A program made the position numbers and the translations under genes. Below, piece by piece: positions 22,868 to 33,811 of a DNA stretch of 64,000 bases. Under the pieces are notes generated by a model, which made no database searches, was not told the DNA's origin, and saw nothing but the letters and a program-made list of their open reading frames with translations. The first letter of the stretch is position 1; each line of letters opens with the position of its first letter. The DNA lies in assembly GCF_037975245.1 (NCBI RefSeq), contig NC_092569.1, forward strand, positions 21,747,168 through 21,811,167, read 5' to 3'. Origin of the DNA: Apostichopus japonicus (Eukaryota; Echinodermata; Holothuroidea; Aspidochirotida; Stichopodidae).

Positions 22868-24010
22868 TTAATTGCATGAATAGATTTCTTTTATTTTCTT
22901 TATCTTATTATAATATGTATACAAGTAAGTGGGCCTGAAACATGGTGAAATTGAACTACCAGAAGAGGGGTGACAGAGTAGGAAACAAGGGGCGATGGAA
23001 GGGGGGGGGGTGAGGTTAGTCATATCCTTCCTGAATGTTAAGCCCTTGAGGTTGAATTGTGCGAAGGCGTTGCATCCACATTATCTCTCTGCTAGGTCAG
23101 GACGGCTACCTGAGGATTCAATCCCCGGTAGGGTAATGCCATTCATGGTATGGGTGGGAAGGTTAAAGTGTTCTCCAACCGTGTCACATTCTTCATGGTG
23201 TTTACTGTGGATCTGTGACCATAGAACCGCTTCTTTAGGCTGGTTTTGCATGGTTTCACCAACATATACTGGATGCCGCAAACTCTACTACAAGAGACCA
23301 GATATATGACATTAGAGGTTTTGCAAGTGATGTGACCATTAGTCTTGTGTGTGAGTTGGGTGCTGTGGCTGGTGACGGAATTGTATTCAACAGTGTGGTG
23401 GCTGCAGACAATGCATCTCTAGGTACGATCACATTTGAAAGTAGCCTACTATTTTGTGTTCACCCTGCTAATTAACTTGTCTGTATTCTGTGCTTGTATA
23501 CTTGTCCATTCTGTAACTATTACTTGTCATTCAGCCTCTGAAGAAGATCCTGATAGGATCGAAACGTTAGGCCCACTTGCCTTAACACATTCTCTTACGT
23601 GGGCTCTCTAGTGTATAAGCAGTTTGCTAACAGTTTTGTTTTATTTTTATTCTAATTATAATATGGTCGATGCCCTGTTGAATGACATGAAAAGAGATAC
23701 AATGGAACAGAATCGAATGTGGGGTTAGTGGACTGCTGCTATCTCCGTAGACAAAGAAAGAACGCACATTTACAGCATTTAATACTATGAATATGTTTCT
23801 ATGTTCATCTGTTCGTACGTACGTTATGTGCCTGGCTTAGCTACAGCGCCGCACTAGCAGCTGTACATTGTAAATACAGCGTGCATTCCCTATATTAGAG
23901 CGTAAACAATGTTTGTAGTTACGCGCCCAAACCAGTTTTGTCGTTCCATATAAAGAAGTCTGCGTTCACGGATGACTAAAACGAACGCGTGTTTAGAGCA
24001 ATTAATAGAT
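22868..24010 (-). mobile_element. Penelope-like element fragment, copy 3, with shared downstream block
   Basis: The left part has the GIY-YIG remnant on the minus strand (VYVGET, GEHFNLP), with the same two-base insertion as copies 1 and 2. A plus-strand hammerhead-like core lies near 23534-23572, followed by the inverted end motif. The match to copy 2 runs on to about 24005, covering GTTTGTAGTTACGCGCCC and other blocks, and begins about 50 bp left of the AAGTGGGCCT end. The duplicated piece is therefore larger than the recognisable element. No Penelope reverse transcriptase is present. Confidence 0.75.
23534..23572 (+). ncRNA. Hammerhead-ribozyme-like motif in Penelope-like copy 3
   Basis: The cleanest of the cores: stem I GCCT/AGGC (four Watson-Crick pairs), CTGAAGA at 23538-23544, a stem II hairpin GATCC/GGATC with loop TGATA, GAAA at 23561-23564, then CGTT with the predicted cut after T23568. 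All constant positions of the CUGANGA...GAAA core are present. Helix III is only ACGT, self-complementary between molecules. Activity is untested. Confidence 0.65.
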
Positions 24011-24054
24011 TGTCTCTACTAGCTAGGCCTGTAGATGAGTTTGTACGTACGTTA

Positions 24055-24298
24055 AGCCCGGGTCACTTCTGCGCGATTCAACACGCGATTCAACTCGCAA
24101 CTAAAATCACGCGCATCAGAAAAGTTGCTTCTGAGAAGTTGCGCTGATTAGGACATTGCTCTATTACAAATCAACCCAAATCGACGGCGCAACTTTTATT
24201 GCGCAACAAGTTGATACCCGTGTCTAACTACGCGATTCAACCTTCAATTGTATTGCGAGTTGAATCGCGTGTTGAATCGCGCAGATGTGACCCGGGCT
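24055..24298. mobile_element. MITE with 46-bp inverted ends and TTA duplication
   Basis: The left end starts AGCCCGGGTCAC; the right end is its inverse. The inverted ends are about 46 bp and differ at about two positions. TTA flanks both sides (24052-24054 and 24299-24301), the target duplication typical of PIF/Harbinger. GATTCAAC-type subterminal repeats are present. No coding capacity. Confidence 0.85.
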
Positions 24299-24413
24299 TT
24301 AACGTTATGCATGTGCTGCGCTAGGCCGGAATTGCTACAGCGCCGCGCGAATAGAGCATTTACAAAGTTTGTAGTTACGCGCCCCAAACCTACGTTTTCT
24401 TGAATAGCCCCAC

Positions 24414-26279
24414 TACGGAATGCCAAATGTATCAAAAATGTCCAAAACTATATAAGCATGTCCAAAATAATATAAGCATGTCCAAAAAACTATAAGCATG
24501 TCCAAAAAAAATATAAGCATGTCCAAATTTATATAAACATATCGAAACTAATATAAGTATGTCCAAAAATAATATGATCATGCCCAAAATAATATGAGAG
24601 TGTCGAAAAATTATATGAACATGTCGAATGTAACTGCTAACTTCAACTTTTTAGTGAACATTTTGGCATCTGAATTCACGCCATCTGTTGCAAAATATCC
24701 AAAAAAATATAAGCATATCCAAATTTATATAAACATGTCGAAACCAATATGAGTATGTCCAAAAATAATGAGAGCATGTCCAAAATAATATAAGAGTGTC
24801 CAAAAAACTATAAGCATGTCCAAAATATAAAAAAGTGTCGAAAAATAATACAAAAGTCTCGAGCGTAACTGCTCGATTCAACTTTGTAATGAACAGTCAG
24901 GCGTTTGAATTTACACCATATGTTCCAAATATCAAACTTTTTATTTTGGTATGCTGAAAACAAAAACACCATATCCAGCGTAACTTAAGACGATATACAG
25001 TTCATCCATTACCGTATTAGTGTGTGTGTTAATATTTTAATGATATTTCGATCAAGAACGATTTTATTTTCGAGGAAATATTAATTGAGTTGTTTCGTAG
25101 CGCGAGTGATCAACCTGGCCCCAAGGTGCTGTAACTATCAGTGAGTTTAATAGGAAGAACCACTGTGTCCAACATTCCACGCGGTTTAATCAATAATATG
25201 TAGTTGGCGAGTTCTTCCCACGTTTCCATCTTGAAATTTAGTTAAAAGGTGAGAGTGAAGATTAAACGTTGAATACCCCTAACCTAGGCTTATTTTTTTT
25301 TAATTCTGTGCTAGTGGCCGACTTCGCCTGGTAACCGTAATTAAGTGTCACAATTTTCCGTTAAAAAAGTAACACAGTATAGTACGTCATTTTCACTGTC
25401 AACGTACGCATGTGTGATAACTACTGTACGTTGTTAGCGCTTGTGCATGTTGTACGTACTTTCGCACGTGAACTTCTTTGCCTTCGCAACAATATATGAA
25501 TAATCTCAGCACCTCTAGGCAGGGCGAAACCACTCACATTACGAAGGGATGTGAAAAGGAAAAATGTTAGGTGATGGTCTTGTTTTTACATATTTTGAAT
25601 TATTTGCGTCACAAAAAACAGAAGAATGTTTCAATAATGTATTGTCATAATGATAACCATTGTGTCAGTTGATACAAATTACCTCCAAAGAAGGTATTGT
25701 AAGCTAATTTTTTTTCGACATACCAATATAAAAGTTTGATATTTGAAACATTTGGCGTGACTTCAAACGCCAAAATGTTCATAACAAAGTTGAAGTTAGC
25801 AGTTACACTCGAGACTTTTATATTATTATTCGACACTCTCATATAATTTTGGGCGTGCTCAAATTATATTTGGACATACTTATATGTGTTTGGACATGCG
25901 CGTATTATTTTGGACATGCTCATATAGTTTTGACATGTCTTTATAAATTTGGACATACTCATATAAGTTTGGACATGCTTATATTTGTTTTTGGATATTT
26001 TGCAACATATGGCGTAACTTAAAACGCCAAAATGTTCAATACAAAATTGAATTAGGCAGTTACATTTGTCGCTCTTGTATTATTTTTCGACATTCTTTTA
26101 ATATGTTGGACATGCTCATATAGTCTTTCGACACTCTCATATTATTTTGGATATGCTCGAATTATTTTTGGACATACTCATATTAGTTTCGACATGTTTA
26201 TATAAATTTGGACATGCTTATATTATTTTGGACATGCTTATATTGTTTTGGACATTTTTGAAACGTATGGCATGCCGTA
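24414..26279. mobile_element. Foldback element 2, 6-bp target duplication
   Basis: The ends TACGGAATGCC and GGCATGCCGTA are inverted and flanked by CCCCAC on both sides (24408-24413 and 26280-26285). The left arm (to about 24970) is tandem ~20-22-bp units such as ATATAAGCATGTCCAAAA. The right arm (from about 25700) is the inverse, TTTTGGACATGCTTATATT. The centre 24970-25700 holds no recognised gene. Same design and same 6-bp duplication as foldback element 1, with a different repeat unit. Confidence 0.88.
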
Positions 26280-26309
26280 CCCCACCGCATAAGAAATGAT
26301 CAACTAATT

Positions 26310-26720
26310 GTTTTCGTTAGTCCTTATGTGGATACTCGAATCGCCACACTAGGACTGACACAGTTCGTTGGTCATAAGTGGATACTCTCATATCGCCACA
26401 TAAGGACTGACGCAGTTCGTTGGTCATTATGTGGATACTCTCAAATCGCCACATAAGGACTGACGAACTGCTTAGTACTTACTGTATGTTAGTCCTTATG
26501 TGGTGACATGCGATATCTCCACATAATGACTTGTGAATATCGTCGGTATTGGCGGTCATTATGTGGCAGTGTTAGGATCACATGATAAATAAAATGTTTT
26601 GGGGCCAAATGTTTATGTGGAGGTGTTTTTATTGCCATATAAGGACTTAAATTGTTGTTGATCATTATGTGGTAATAACTTTGTATTCACACAATGACTT
26701 AGGTTTACATAATTTGTTTC
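26310..26720. repeat. Array of hairpin-forming repeats
   Basis: AGTCCTTATGTGG and its inverse CCACATAAGGACT alternate several times, with a ~55-bp unit containing GTTCGTTGGTCATTATGTGG at about 26360-26470. Each unit can fold on itself. It abuts the right end of foldback element 2. Confidence 0.75.
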
Positions 26721-27149
26721 TGCATTTTTTCCGATTTTGGCGTTCCATACATATTACGGTATTAACCGAGTATGCTACAGTTCAGGGCCACACATGACCT
26801 CCATACATGTAACTGCAGTTCCCTTATATAGGTAACATCGGCTGCCGCAATTGCAGTTATCTGCATCCGTTCGAATTTCGAAAGGTACAAAAACAAAATA
26901 CCTAAAATTACCTCATGCAGTGCTTGTTTGATATCTGTTTAAGTGATCACCATTTTTATGAAAAGTCCATGAATTAATGTACAGACTGTGAAAATAAGGA
27001 GGATTGAAAGTGCTATGTAGACATTCTTTGGTTAAGTGATGAGATTACTCCAAGCGGGCAGTCGGAAGGATTGGGATGCAGTATGCTGAATTTGCTCCTC
27101 CAGTTCAAAATCTAAATTGTCATGATATGGAAACCTGTAGGTGCATCAG

Positions 27150-27476
27150 CCCCCCCCCCCCAGTGAAAAATATGGGGGCGGAAGTATCATTCCGCCCCCC
27201 CCCCCCCCGCTCAGCAAGTCAGAAAACCCCTTTTTCATTTCCAAATCAGAAAAAAATCTCATTTGGAGCACCAAATTGCATCTAAGGCCAGGTGAAAATG
27301 CAAAATTATTTACAAAATGGAGTGGGTGTTGAGGTGTGCTATATTGCACCAAATTGCATCTGAGGCCACCTGGAAATGCAGGGACACCCCCTCCCCTTAG
27401 ACCCCTCCCCCAGGCCGGCCATCAGTCTTCAGCCCCCCCCCCCCTCCCCACTCAAAAGTACCTTCCTACGCCACTG
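27150..27476 (+). mobile_element. hAT-like MITE, left end truncated
   Basis: It matches the complete element at 48615-48984 from the C-rich run and AGTGAAAAATATGGGG to the right end CCTTCCTACGCCACTG. The left terminus is missing. In the paralogous segment near 1330-1360 this sequence is absent, so it inserted after the duplication. Confidence 0.8.
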
Positions 27477-28897
27477 TCATGTTGGGAGTAAGTTATGTCA
27501 GTTGAACATTATTATGTTTAAGGGGGATTGGAAAATGACGAATTTAGTGTGTAAGTCAAATGGAACAATTAATTGAGGTACGACACATTTAATTTGCAGT
27601 TAGATTCCTGAAACAATGGGTATATATTGTTGTGCATTATGCCTCACAATCACAGCCATTAGCTCTGAATGCATGTAAATTCTAATAGGCATTATTAATT
27701 TATATATTTATCTTTTTCCAATATATGTTGGTAATGGAATAACTTCGCTATTAACACCATAATATATTGCTAAACGAACTCTTTATTTCCTTTCCCGTCT
27801 TTTCGACCAATGAGAAGTTTGAGAAGTAACCTACCATGTCATCTTGACGAAGGATTGCTCAGTCACCTGAAGTTAGTTTCGTATTTGTAAGGATCTCTCT
27901 TTTACTACGCGATTTGCCTTTTGACGCTAGTAGCTGGATGCATTTGCTACCTATTCTCTCTCGCCATAAGATAAATATGCACTTTGTATATAATATTTAT
28001 GTAGTATCTAATATATTTATTGTAAAGAAGTGGGCACGCGGCGGAATTAATCTTGCGGGCCGCGACATACCGCGGACCTCACACCGTGAGGTTGTGTTTG
28101 ATCTCACATGACAACATTTAGATATTACTGTAAATGGCAAATAAATGTTGTATGGACATGAAAATTCTCTATATATGTTATATATTGCAATATCCTTATA
28201 ACTTAGTATAGGTCCTATACCCTATGTAAATTCCCCAAAGTATACCTACTTGATGTTTTGGTTTCTGTAAGAATTCTAGCGGGATGCAGGTAATTTGCAC
28301 GCTGCCCGCACCTTGTCCACCCTTTGCATTAGGGCATAACAGAAAATAATATGAATAAAATACACTAGTATGTATGCATGTGTTAACACCGATAGAACTA
28401 GCTAGAATGGAAGGTAGTAACACTTCCAAGAACAGGATGATATACAGGCAAGAGGAATAAGGGGTCCTCAAGCCGAAAAGACATCAATAAGGTCTTGAGG
28501 TAAGAGGTTACAAGACAAGAAATTCAAGGGGGGGGGGGGGGGGAAGTAACTTAGGCTTCTTTATAACCAGCTAACAGCAAAAGATTGACCAGTTAACCGG
28601 TTCACAATGACACAATATTACCCGATTAACCATCAAATTGAATCCCGTTCATCCTACTTTTAGCCATAGAGAGAGCAGATTTCTTAATATTATTTTTGTA
28701 CAATTTCGACCACCCCCCTTCCCACCCCTGCACCCCAACTGCGGACGTTCATGCACCAAGAGTTAGATAACAGAAGTGCTCAACACACACACAAAAAAAA
28801 GTATACATATATATTCATATTTATTTATATTTATATATATATATATAAATAAATAAATAAATATATATATATATATATATACATACATAGCCTACAT

Positions 28898-28935
<38 letters not shown>

Positions 28936-29496
28936 TTATATATGTATCATTGATATAATTATTAGACAAAAACAGAGAAATAAGATATGACACATAATTG
29001 ACAAATATTCTTTTTTATTGAATTACATAACACATCCTTCTTGTTGACCCTTTATTAACTGTTTACCAAATAGTGTTATCTTTACACTAATATTCATATG
29101 TAAATATTTTCTTAGTATTTGAAAATCTTGAACCAGTATGATACTATACAGGGTCCCAAGTCCGTCCACCAATATCTCGCAAATGGTTCTCCTTACGTTT
29201 AAATCGATATCAAACTTAATGTGTGAAAGTTACCTTATCGGTATAAAGTATTAGTTTGCAACTAATACGTATAAGTGCATCCCAAATATACAAAGACAGA
29301 TGTTTAAAATACTCATTTCATTGGTATTTAACTGAAAGCTAATAACAAGTACACGCTTATGCAAAGTTGTCTCTTTTGAGAGTATGTTCCCTGTATTTAT
29401 GTACCGTACTTGAAAGGTAATGAGTGAGATTTAAATAGTTGTAGGAGAGTTTAAAACCTTGTCAATGAATGATGATACACAACAACCCCTTATTAA

Positions 29497-29738
29497 GGAG
29501 TGTTAGCTCAGTGGTTAACGCCGGTGCCTTTCAATCATAAAGTCCCCAGTTCGAGTCACTCCAGGATTAATGTATGTCGTCCAGTTACATAGTTGTTGAT
29601 AATTGACAATTCATAATCATGGACGTTAAATATGAATCTAAGAGACTGACTTCGGTCAGCTTGCAGCTTTGATAAGCCAATGAGGCTTCTTCGTGAGTTC
29701 CTGCTTGCAGGAGGATCTAAAATACATACATACATACG
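29497..29738 (+). mobile_element. tRNA-derived SINE, copy 2
   Basis: The head GGAGTGTTAGCTCAGTGGTT carries an A-box, and AGTTCGAGTC a B-box. The body contains GAGTTCCTGCTTGCAGGAGG, and the tail is ACATACATACATACG. Same family as the minus-strand copy at 11612-11841. It is absent from the partner duplication. Confidence 0.85.
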
Positions 29739-30676
29739 TGACATTATACAAGCAAACACTCACCAAGCATACTAGAAAATGTATATAGTTGGATATAACT
29801 GGTTATCAGTCTTATTAACGGTACAATTTGCGGTCAATATGAAGTAACGAAAAGAAATTTGTTGCATATATACCTAGTCTAGAAAATAAATACAGAGAAT
29901 CTTTTAAAATATGACACGATATTCACAATATCCTAAAAAAAACACTATACAACTATAGATGCATATCAACTTGCCAAATCCAAATACCTCACCCTGTGGG
30001 AATGTTTTTCTTTTTAAGCAAAACCTAATTATTCACGACCCTTAAAAGTGCAAAACTTCAAGATTTCGGAAATCGTTCACTATGAATTAATGTTTCCTTT
30101 TGTATAATGGAGTGTTTTACATTGTTAAGCCCACCAGGGTTTTAATGCACTTCCTTTCACAGCTTGTAATTCATTTGTATATAGTCTTTGTTAACAAGTA
30201 TAAGTTGTGAAGATACAAAACACAAAACAATGAAGTGACATAAATATGACGATTTTGAAATATAATTTCTGTCATAATTAGACCTTGGTAGTACCACTCT
30301 CTAGTCGTTGACTCACTGGACTGTATGTTTATTTGGGCTAGTTACAATATCACTGTGGAGAATGGCTAGTCCTCATTTTCACCGTTTATTCATTCTCTCT
30401 CTCTTGTAAACTTTCTCTAGCTGTCTGCTAACTGTAAGAACCACGACTGACACTCTACCTTGGCGACTCAGCCATGACCCTTAGAATCGATGTTTAGAGC
30501 GCATGAAATTTGGACTTCAATTGAACAGTTACAAAACAAGTAATTGAATTGCCCCCTGCAAGCTCAGAATAACTGTCAGTAAATATACCACCATCTGGAA
30601 AAATTCTGAGACCAATTGAAACAAAATAGAAGGATAACTTGTCTGTTGGGTTGCTCCCGCTGTTTGCGGAACGTTG

Positions 30677-30707
30677 AACCATGGAGGTCTGTTTTACCTC
30701 CATGGTT
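30677..30707. repeat. Perfect 12-bp hairpin
   Basis: AACCATGGAGGT (30677-30688) and ACCTCCATGGTT (30696-30707) pair fully around a seven-base loop. It lies in the 0.7-kb insertion unique to the right duplication. It is not followed by a T-run terminator, and its role is unknown. Confidence 0.7.
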
Positions 30708-31455
30708 GAACTAAGATATTTGATCAACACCTTAAAGAAAATTATTAAATGAAAGAAATTGCGAAAATTTACTATATATTTAAGAAATGTTCGATTGTAC
30801 ATGGCAATCTTTCTGAGAATTTTGTACACAGGTCTGGCAAGCTATATATATATGTATAAAATGGAACTAAACTATGGTTTGACTTGATACATACAGTTAC
30901 TATGACTCAACTGGTTTAAACCATTATAACCGAGGGATGCATTTACTTTCAACTGCTTGGTAAGTCCTCATCATGACATGACAGTTTACGTTTTTCGATG
31001 AATATAATTAAAGCGCATTGTGCATTATGACAACAGTGTGTGTTGAATATGACAGCATGTTTGTATATTTACATGACAAAATAATGGAAGAACGGAAAAA
31101 AAGGGTGGGGGAGGAAGCGACCATTCAACTGAGGCCGCACCATGACAATCACAAGATTTATTAAGAATTTAGGCAGACGATCTGGGTCACCTTAATTAGA
31201 TACGTAAAAAAAACTACAGACAGTATCAGAAACTTGTTTCTTTAAACATATGGCAATGAATAAAAGCAAATTTGATGCCTTATTCGGGATCATGAAGGAT
31301 AAAACAACCACATGCCTTCACGGACAGATATGAGAACTATTTATACAACTTCATATTGGAATGCAACTTGATCGTAAGGCAATGCATTCTTTTCGAAGGA
31401 GTTTATACTCTAAATTAGGAACTCAACTTGACATGATTATGTCTTTTGAAACTGT

Positions 31456-33477
31456 TTACACAATTTCATAAGGGATGGCATCTTCATCACAAGCACCCCT
31501 TTCGTATGAACTTATTTTACCGAAGCTATCGCAAAGATGTATTGTCATACCACCCTCTTCGGTCTGCTCACACTGGAGTGCAGAGGGTGGCTTGGGTGCT
31601 TTCCCGTTTTCAAAACATACAAAGCCTAACACTTTCGAGTCTTTCGTGTTGTATTCTTTAAGAATCCATGTTTCTTCGCCAATATTTTCACAGTCTTTGA
31701 TCGAGGTTCCCAACCATAATATAAACACATTTGCATTGTCTTGCTTGCTGAGGAAAGTTTGATGACTACCAAGGAAGACACAATGTAATATTTGAACATC
31801 TGTAATGTGAAGTGTGTTTGGTGGATCTACATCGTAGGACTTGCCAAGCTTCTCATAATATGTGCTATATGTTTGCAATTCGTCATCTTCAGTGTAAAAG
31901 AAAATATCTTTGGAACAGACAAAGACAGAATTTACTGCCGCTTCTGTGGTAAAAAGATAGTTGCGAACTCTTGAAAATTGGGAGTAGCTAGGCTCCCTGT
32001 GATACTTTACGCTCTTTGCTTTGCAATCTTTGTTCCCATGATCATCGACATTCAGAGACGTTATGAACAGCAGACTTCCACTTAATCCAATAAACGTGAT
32101 CAAGTTAACATTTCCAGACACATCGAAATGGCTTTTATACTCCATCGAGGTATAAGTAAATTCAACAACGATTTTTCCTAGCCCAACAAGTAAACATTTA
32201 TTAGACTCTACCGTTGCAACTAACTTAGCACCTACCGGTATTTTATGTATCCATTTATAAGGCTTTGATTGTACAATTTCCCCACTTATCTTCATTACCT
32301 TTGAGATATGTAAAAACTTAGTGTTATCTTCAAATGTGAACAACCAAAAATTACCCTGCTTGTCGCTGGCTACAACATCTCCTTTGGCATAATGAAAACC
32401 TATTTCTATGTCCGGTAGTTCACCAGGAGAGAAAGCAATTTCATGTTGCAACTCCGATTTGCTCCATTTAAATGCTGTACTATCTTCTTCTAAAGCTTCA
32501 AATGCATTGCTAAGTTCCAAGGACATAGCCATTACTTCCCATGGGTTATTTTCACTTATTATTTTACGTGTTATTTCTTGTGTGGTTTGCATTCTCTTAA
32601 TCCAATCTTCAGCTGATTGGACTCGGGACTCGACAGGTTCAATTCTTGCAGTAATCTCTTCTAGCAAGTCTTGTTTTTGTTTATCATAGACCTTTCGGAT
32701 TTCTCTGATCATTTCATTACAATGGTTTGTAATTTCTATTTCTATCTCTTCCTTAGACTTATTAAGTGCTACCACACTCACATTCCCGTCATTTTTGTAG
32801 CCGACTGCTTTCTCCAGTTGAGGAACACTGTTTTCTAATAAACTATTAAGTTCTTGTTTACTGTCATCAAATTGACTTGTGGCTTCTGTACACTCATGTT
32901 GTGGCTTGGAATGTAAAACGATTGTACAATCTCTACAGATCAGTTTGGAACAAGTTTTACAGTAAAAACGTAACTTCTCAGAAGGATGTAGTGTACAGAA
33001 TGGAGACCTAGCATTCTTCCATTCTTGTTGAGACTTGGGATCATTTAATTCTTTCACAGGAATTACTGAATGGGATTGCAACAGTGGAAACAAAGCATGG
33101 TGACCTCTACACTTGGAACAAATAGCAAAATTACAATCAATGCAAAATGCTTCTGCATCGAAACTCTTGCATGAGTCACATACTGAGGCACTTTCCTCTG
33201 TATTTGTCAACCTCTCCAGCAAGTTTACCCTTTCAACCAAATTGATGAGATGAAAGTTTGTCTGCAAACCTTTAACCCCAGTCTCTGGTAAACTGCAGAC
33301 TTGCCTGCACGTTGGGCAAGGTACTTCATCTCCCGGTTGTTTAGCTGCATATTTCTCGATACATTCCTCACAGAAGCTGTGAATGCATGGTAACATCTTT
33401 GGTGATCTGAACTGCTTCATGCATATGCAACAGATTAGAAAATCCTCGCTCAAATCTTTTACCACTTTAGCAGCCAT
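31456..33477 (-). CDS. TRIM-family RING E3 ubiquitin ligase-like protein, copy C (intact)
   Basis: Uninterrupted frame of 673 codons starting MAAKVVKDLS. C3HC4 RING at about residues 16-57, a B-box1-like site at about 100-138, a canonical B-box2 at about 161-194 (C-x2-H...C-x2-C...C-x2-C...H...H), a coiled coil to about 330, then a ~340-residue C-terminal region. The N-terminal half is very close to copy B, and the coding stretch around 32545-32700 is nearly identical. The C-terminal half is strongly diverged and shares only islands such as VDPP and WILKEYNTKD. No NHL, SPRY or filamin repeat is evident. Family knowledge implies ubiquitin ligase activity; ligand and pathway are unknown. Its 3' end has a truncated relative at 3743-4033. 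Confidence 0.9.
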   Translation of the reverse strand: MAAKVVKDLSEDFLICCICMKQFRSPKMLPCIHSFCEECIEKYAAKQPGDEVPCPTCRQVCSLPETGVKGLQTNFHLINLVERVNLLERLTNTEESASVCDSCKSFDAEAFCIDCNFAICSKCRGHHALFPLLQSHSVIPVKELNDPKSQQEWKNARSPFCTLHPSEKLRFYCKTCSKLICRDCTIVLHSKPQHECTEATSQFDDSKQELNSLLENSVPQLEKAVGYKNDGNVSVVALNKSKEEIEIEITNHCNEMIREIRKVYDKQKQDLLEEITARIEPVESRVQSAEDWIKRMQTTQEITRKIISENNPWEVMAMSLELSNAFEALEEDSTAFKWSKSELQHEIAFSPGELPDIEIGFHYAKGDVVASDKQGNFWLFTFEDNTKFLHISKVMKISGEIVQSKPYKWIHKIPVGAKLVATVESNKCLLVGLGKIVVEFTYTSMEYKSHFDVSGNVNLITFIGLSGSLLFITSLNVDDHGNKDCKAKSVKYHREPSYSQFSRVRNYLFTTEAAVNSVFVCSKDIFFYTEDDELQTYSTYYEKLGKSYDVDPPNTLHITDVQILHCVFLGSHQTFLSKQDNANVFILWLGTSIKDCENIGEETWILKEYNTKDSKVLGFVCFENGKAPKPPSALQCEQTEEGGMTIHLCDSFGKISSYERGACDEDAIPYEIV

Positions 33478-33811
33478 GGAGATGATGAGGGATCACAGAA
33501 ATCAATTAGTTGAATCTATACAAAAAAAACATAAGAAATAATCATGTGTAAGTTAGCCTGACGTTTCAATTTTTTTGTTCTTTTTCTCTCCACACCTTTC
33601 TGTCTATGTCCTTCTCCAGTTTTTTCCCTACCCTGTTCCTATAACCCTTCCTTTGTCCCGCCACTATTTATCTCCTACCTTTCCTCTTCCCCTGTTGCTT
33701 ACTTCTCTCCATCCCTTGTCTACTAATCCCCTTACATGTATCTCATTGTGTTCACTGTGCTCATTAACCTGTCTGTATTCTGTGCGTGATTTGTCCCTTC
33801 TGTTACTGTTA

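Larger units (their letters stand above)
27085..31740. repeat. Segmental duplication, right copy (partner 1300-4033)
   Basis: Same order and orientation as the left copy, with insertions of a hAT-like MITE (27150-27476), about 0.8 kb containing a SINE (29135-29945) and about 0.7 kb (30028-30735). It runs into the 3' part of TRIM copy C. Apart from that gene no coding region is supported; microsatellites of TA and CA type lie at 28790-28940. Confidence 0.82.

Noticed and set aside
24420-24870. Regularly spaced ~21-bp repeats resembling a CRISPR array
   Set aside because: Repeats are diverged, there are no unique spacers, the array has an inverted partner at 25840-26270, and the DNA is eukaryotic. 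It is a foldback arm.
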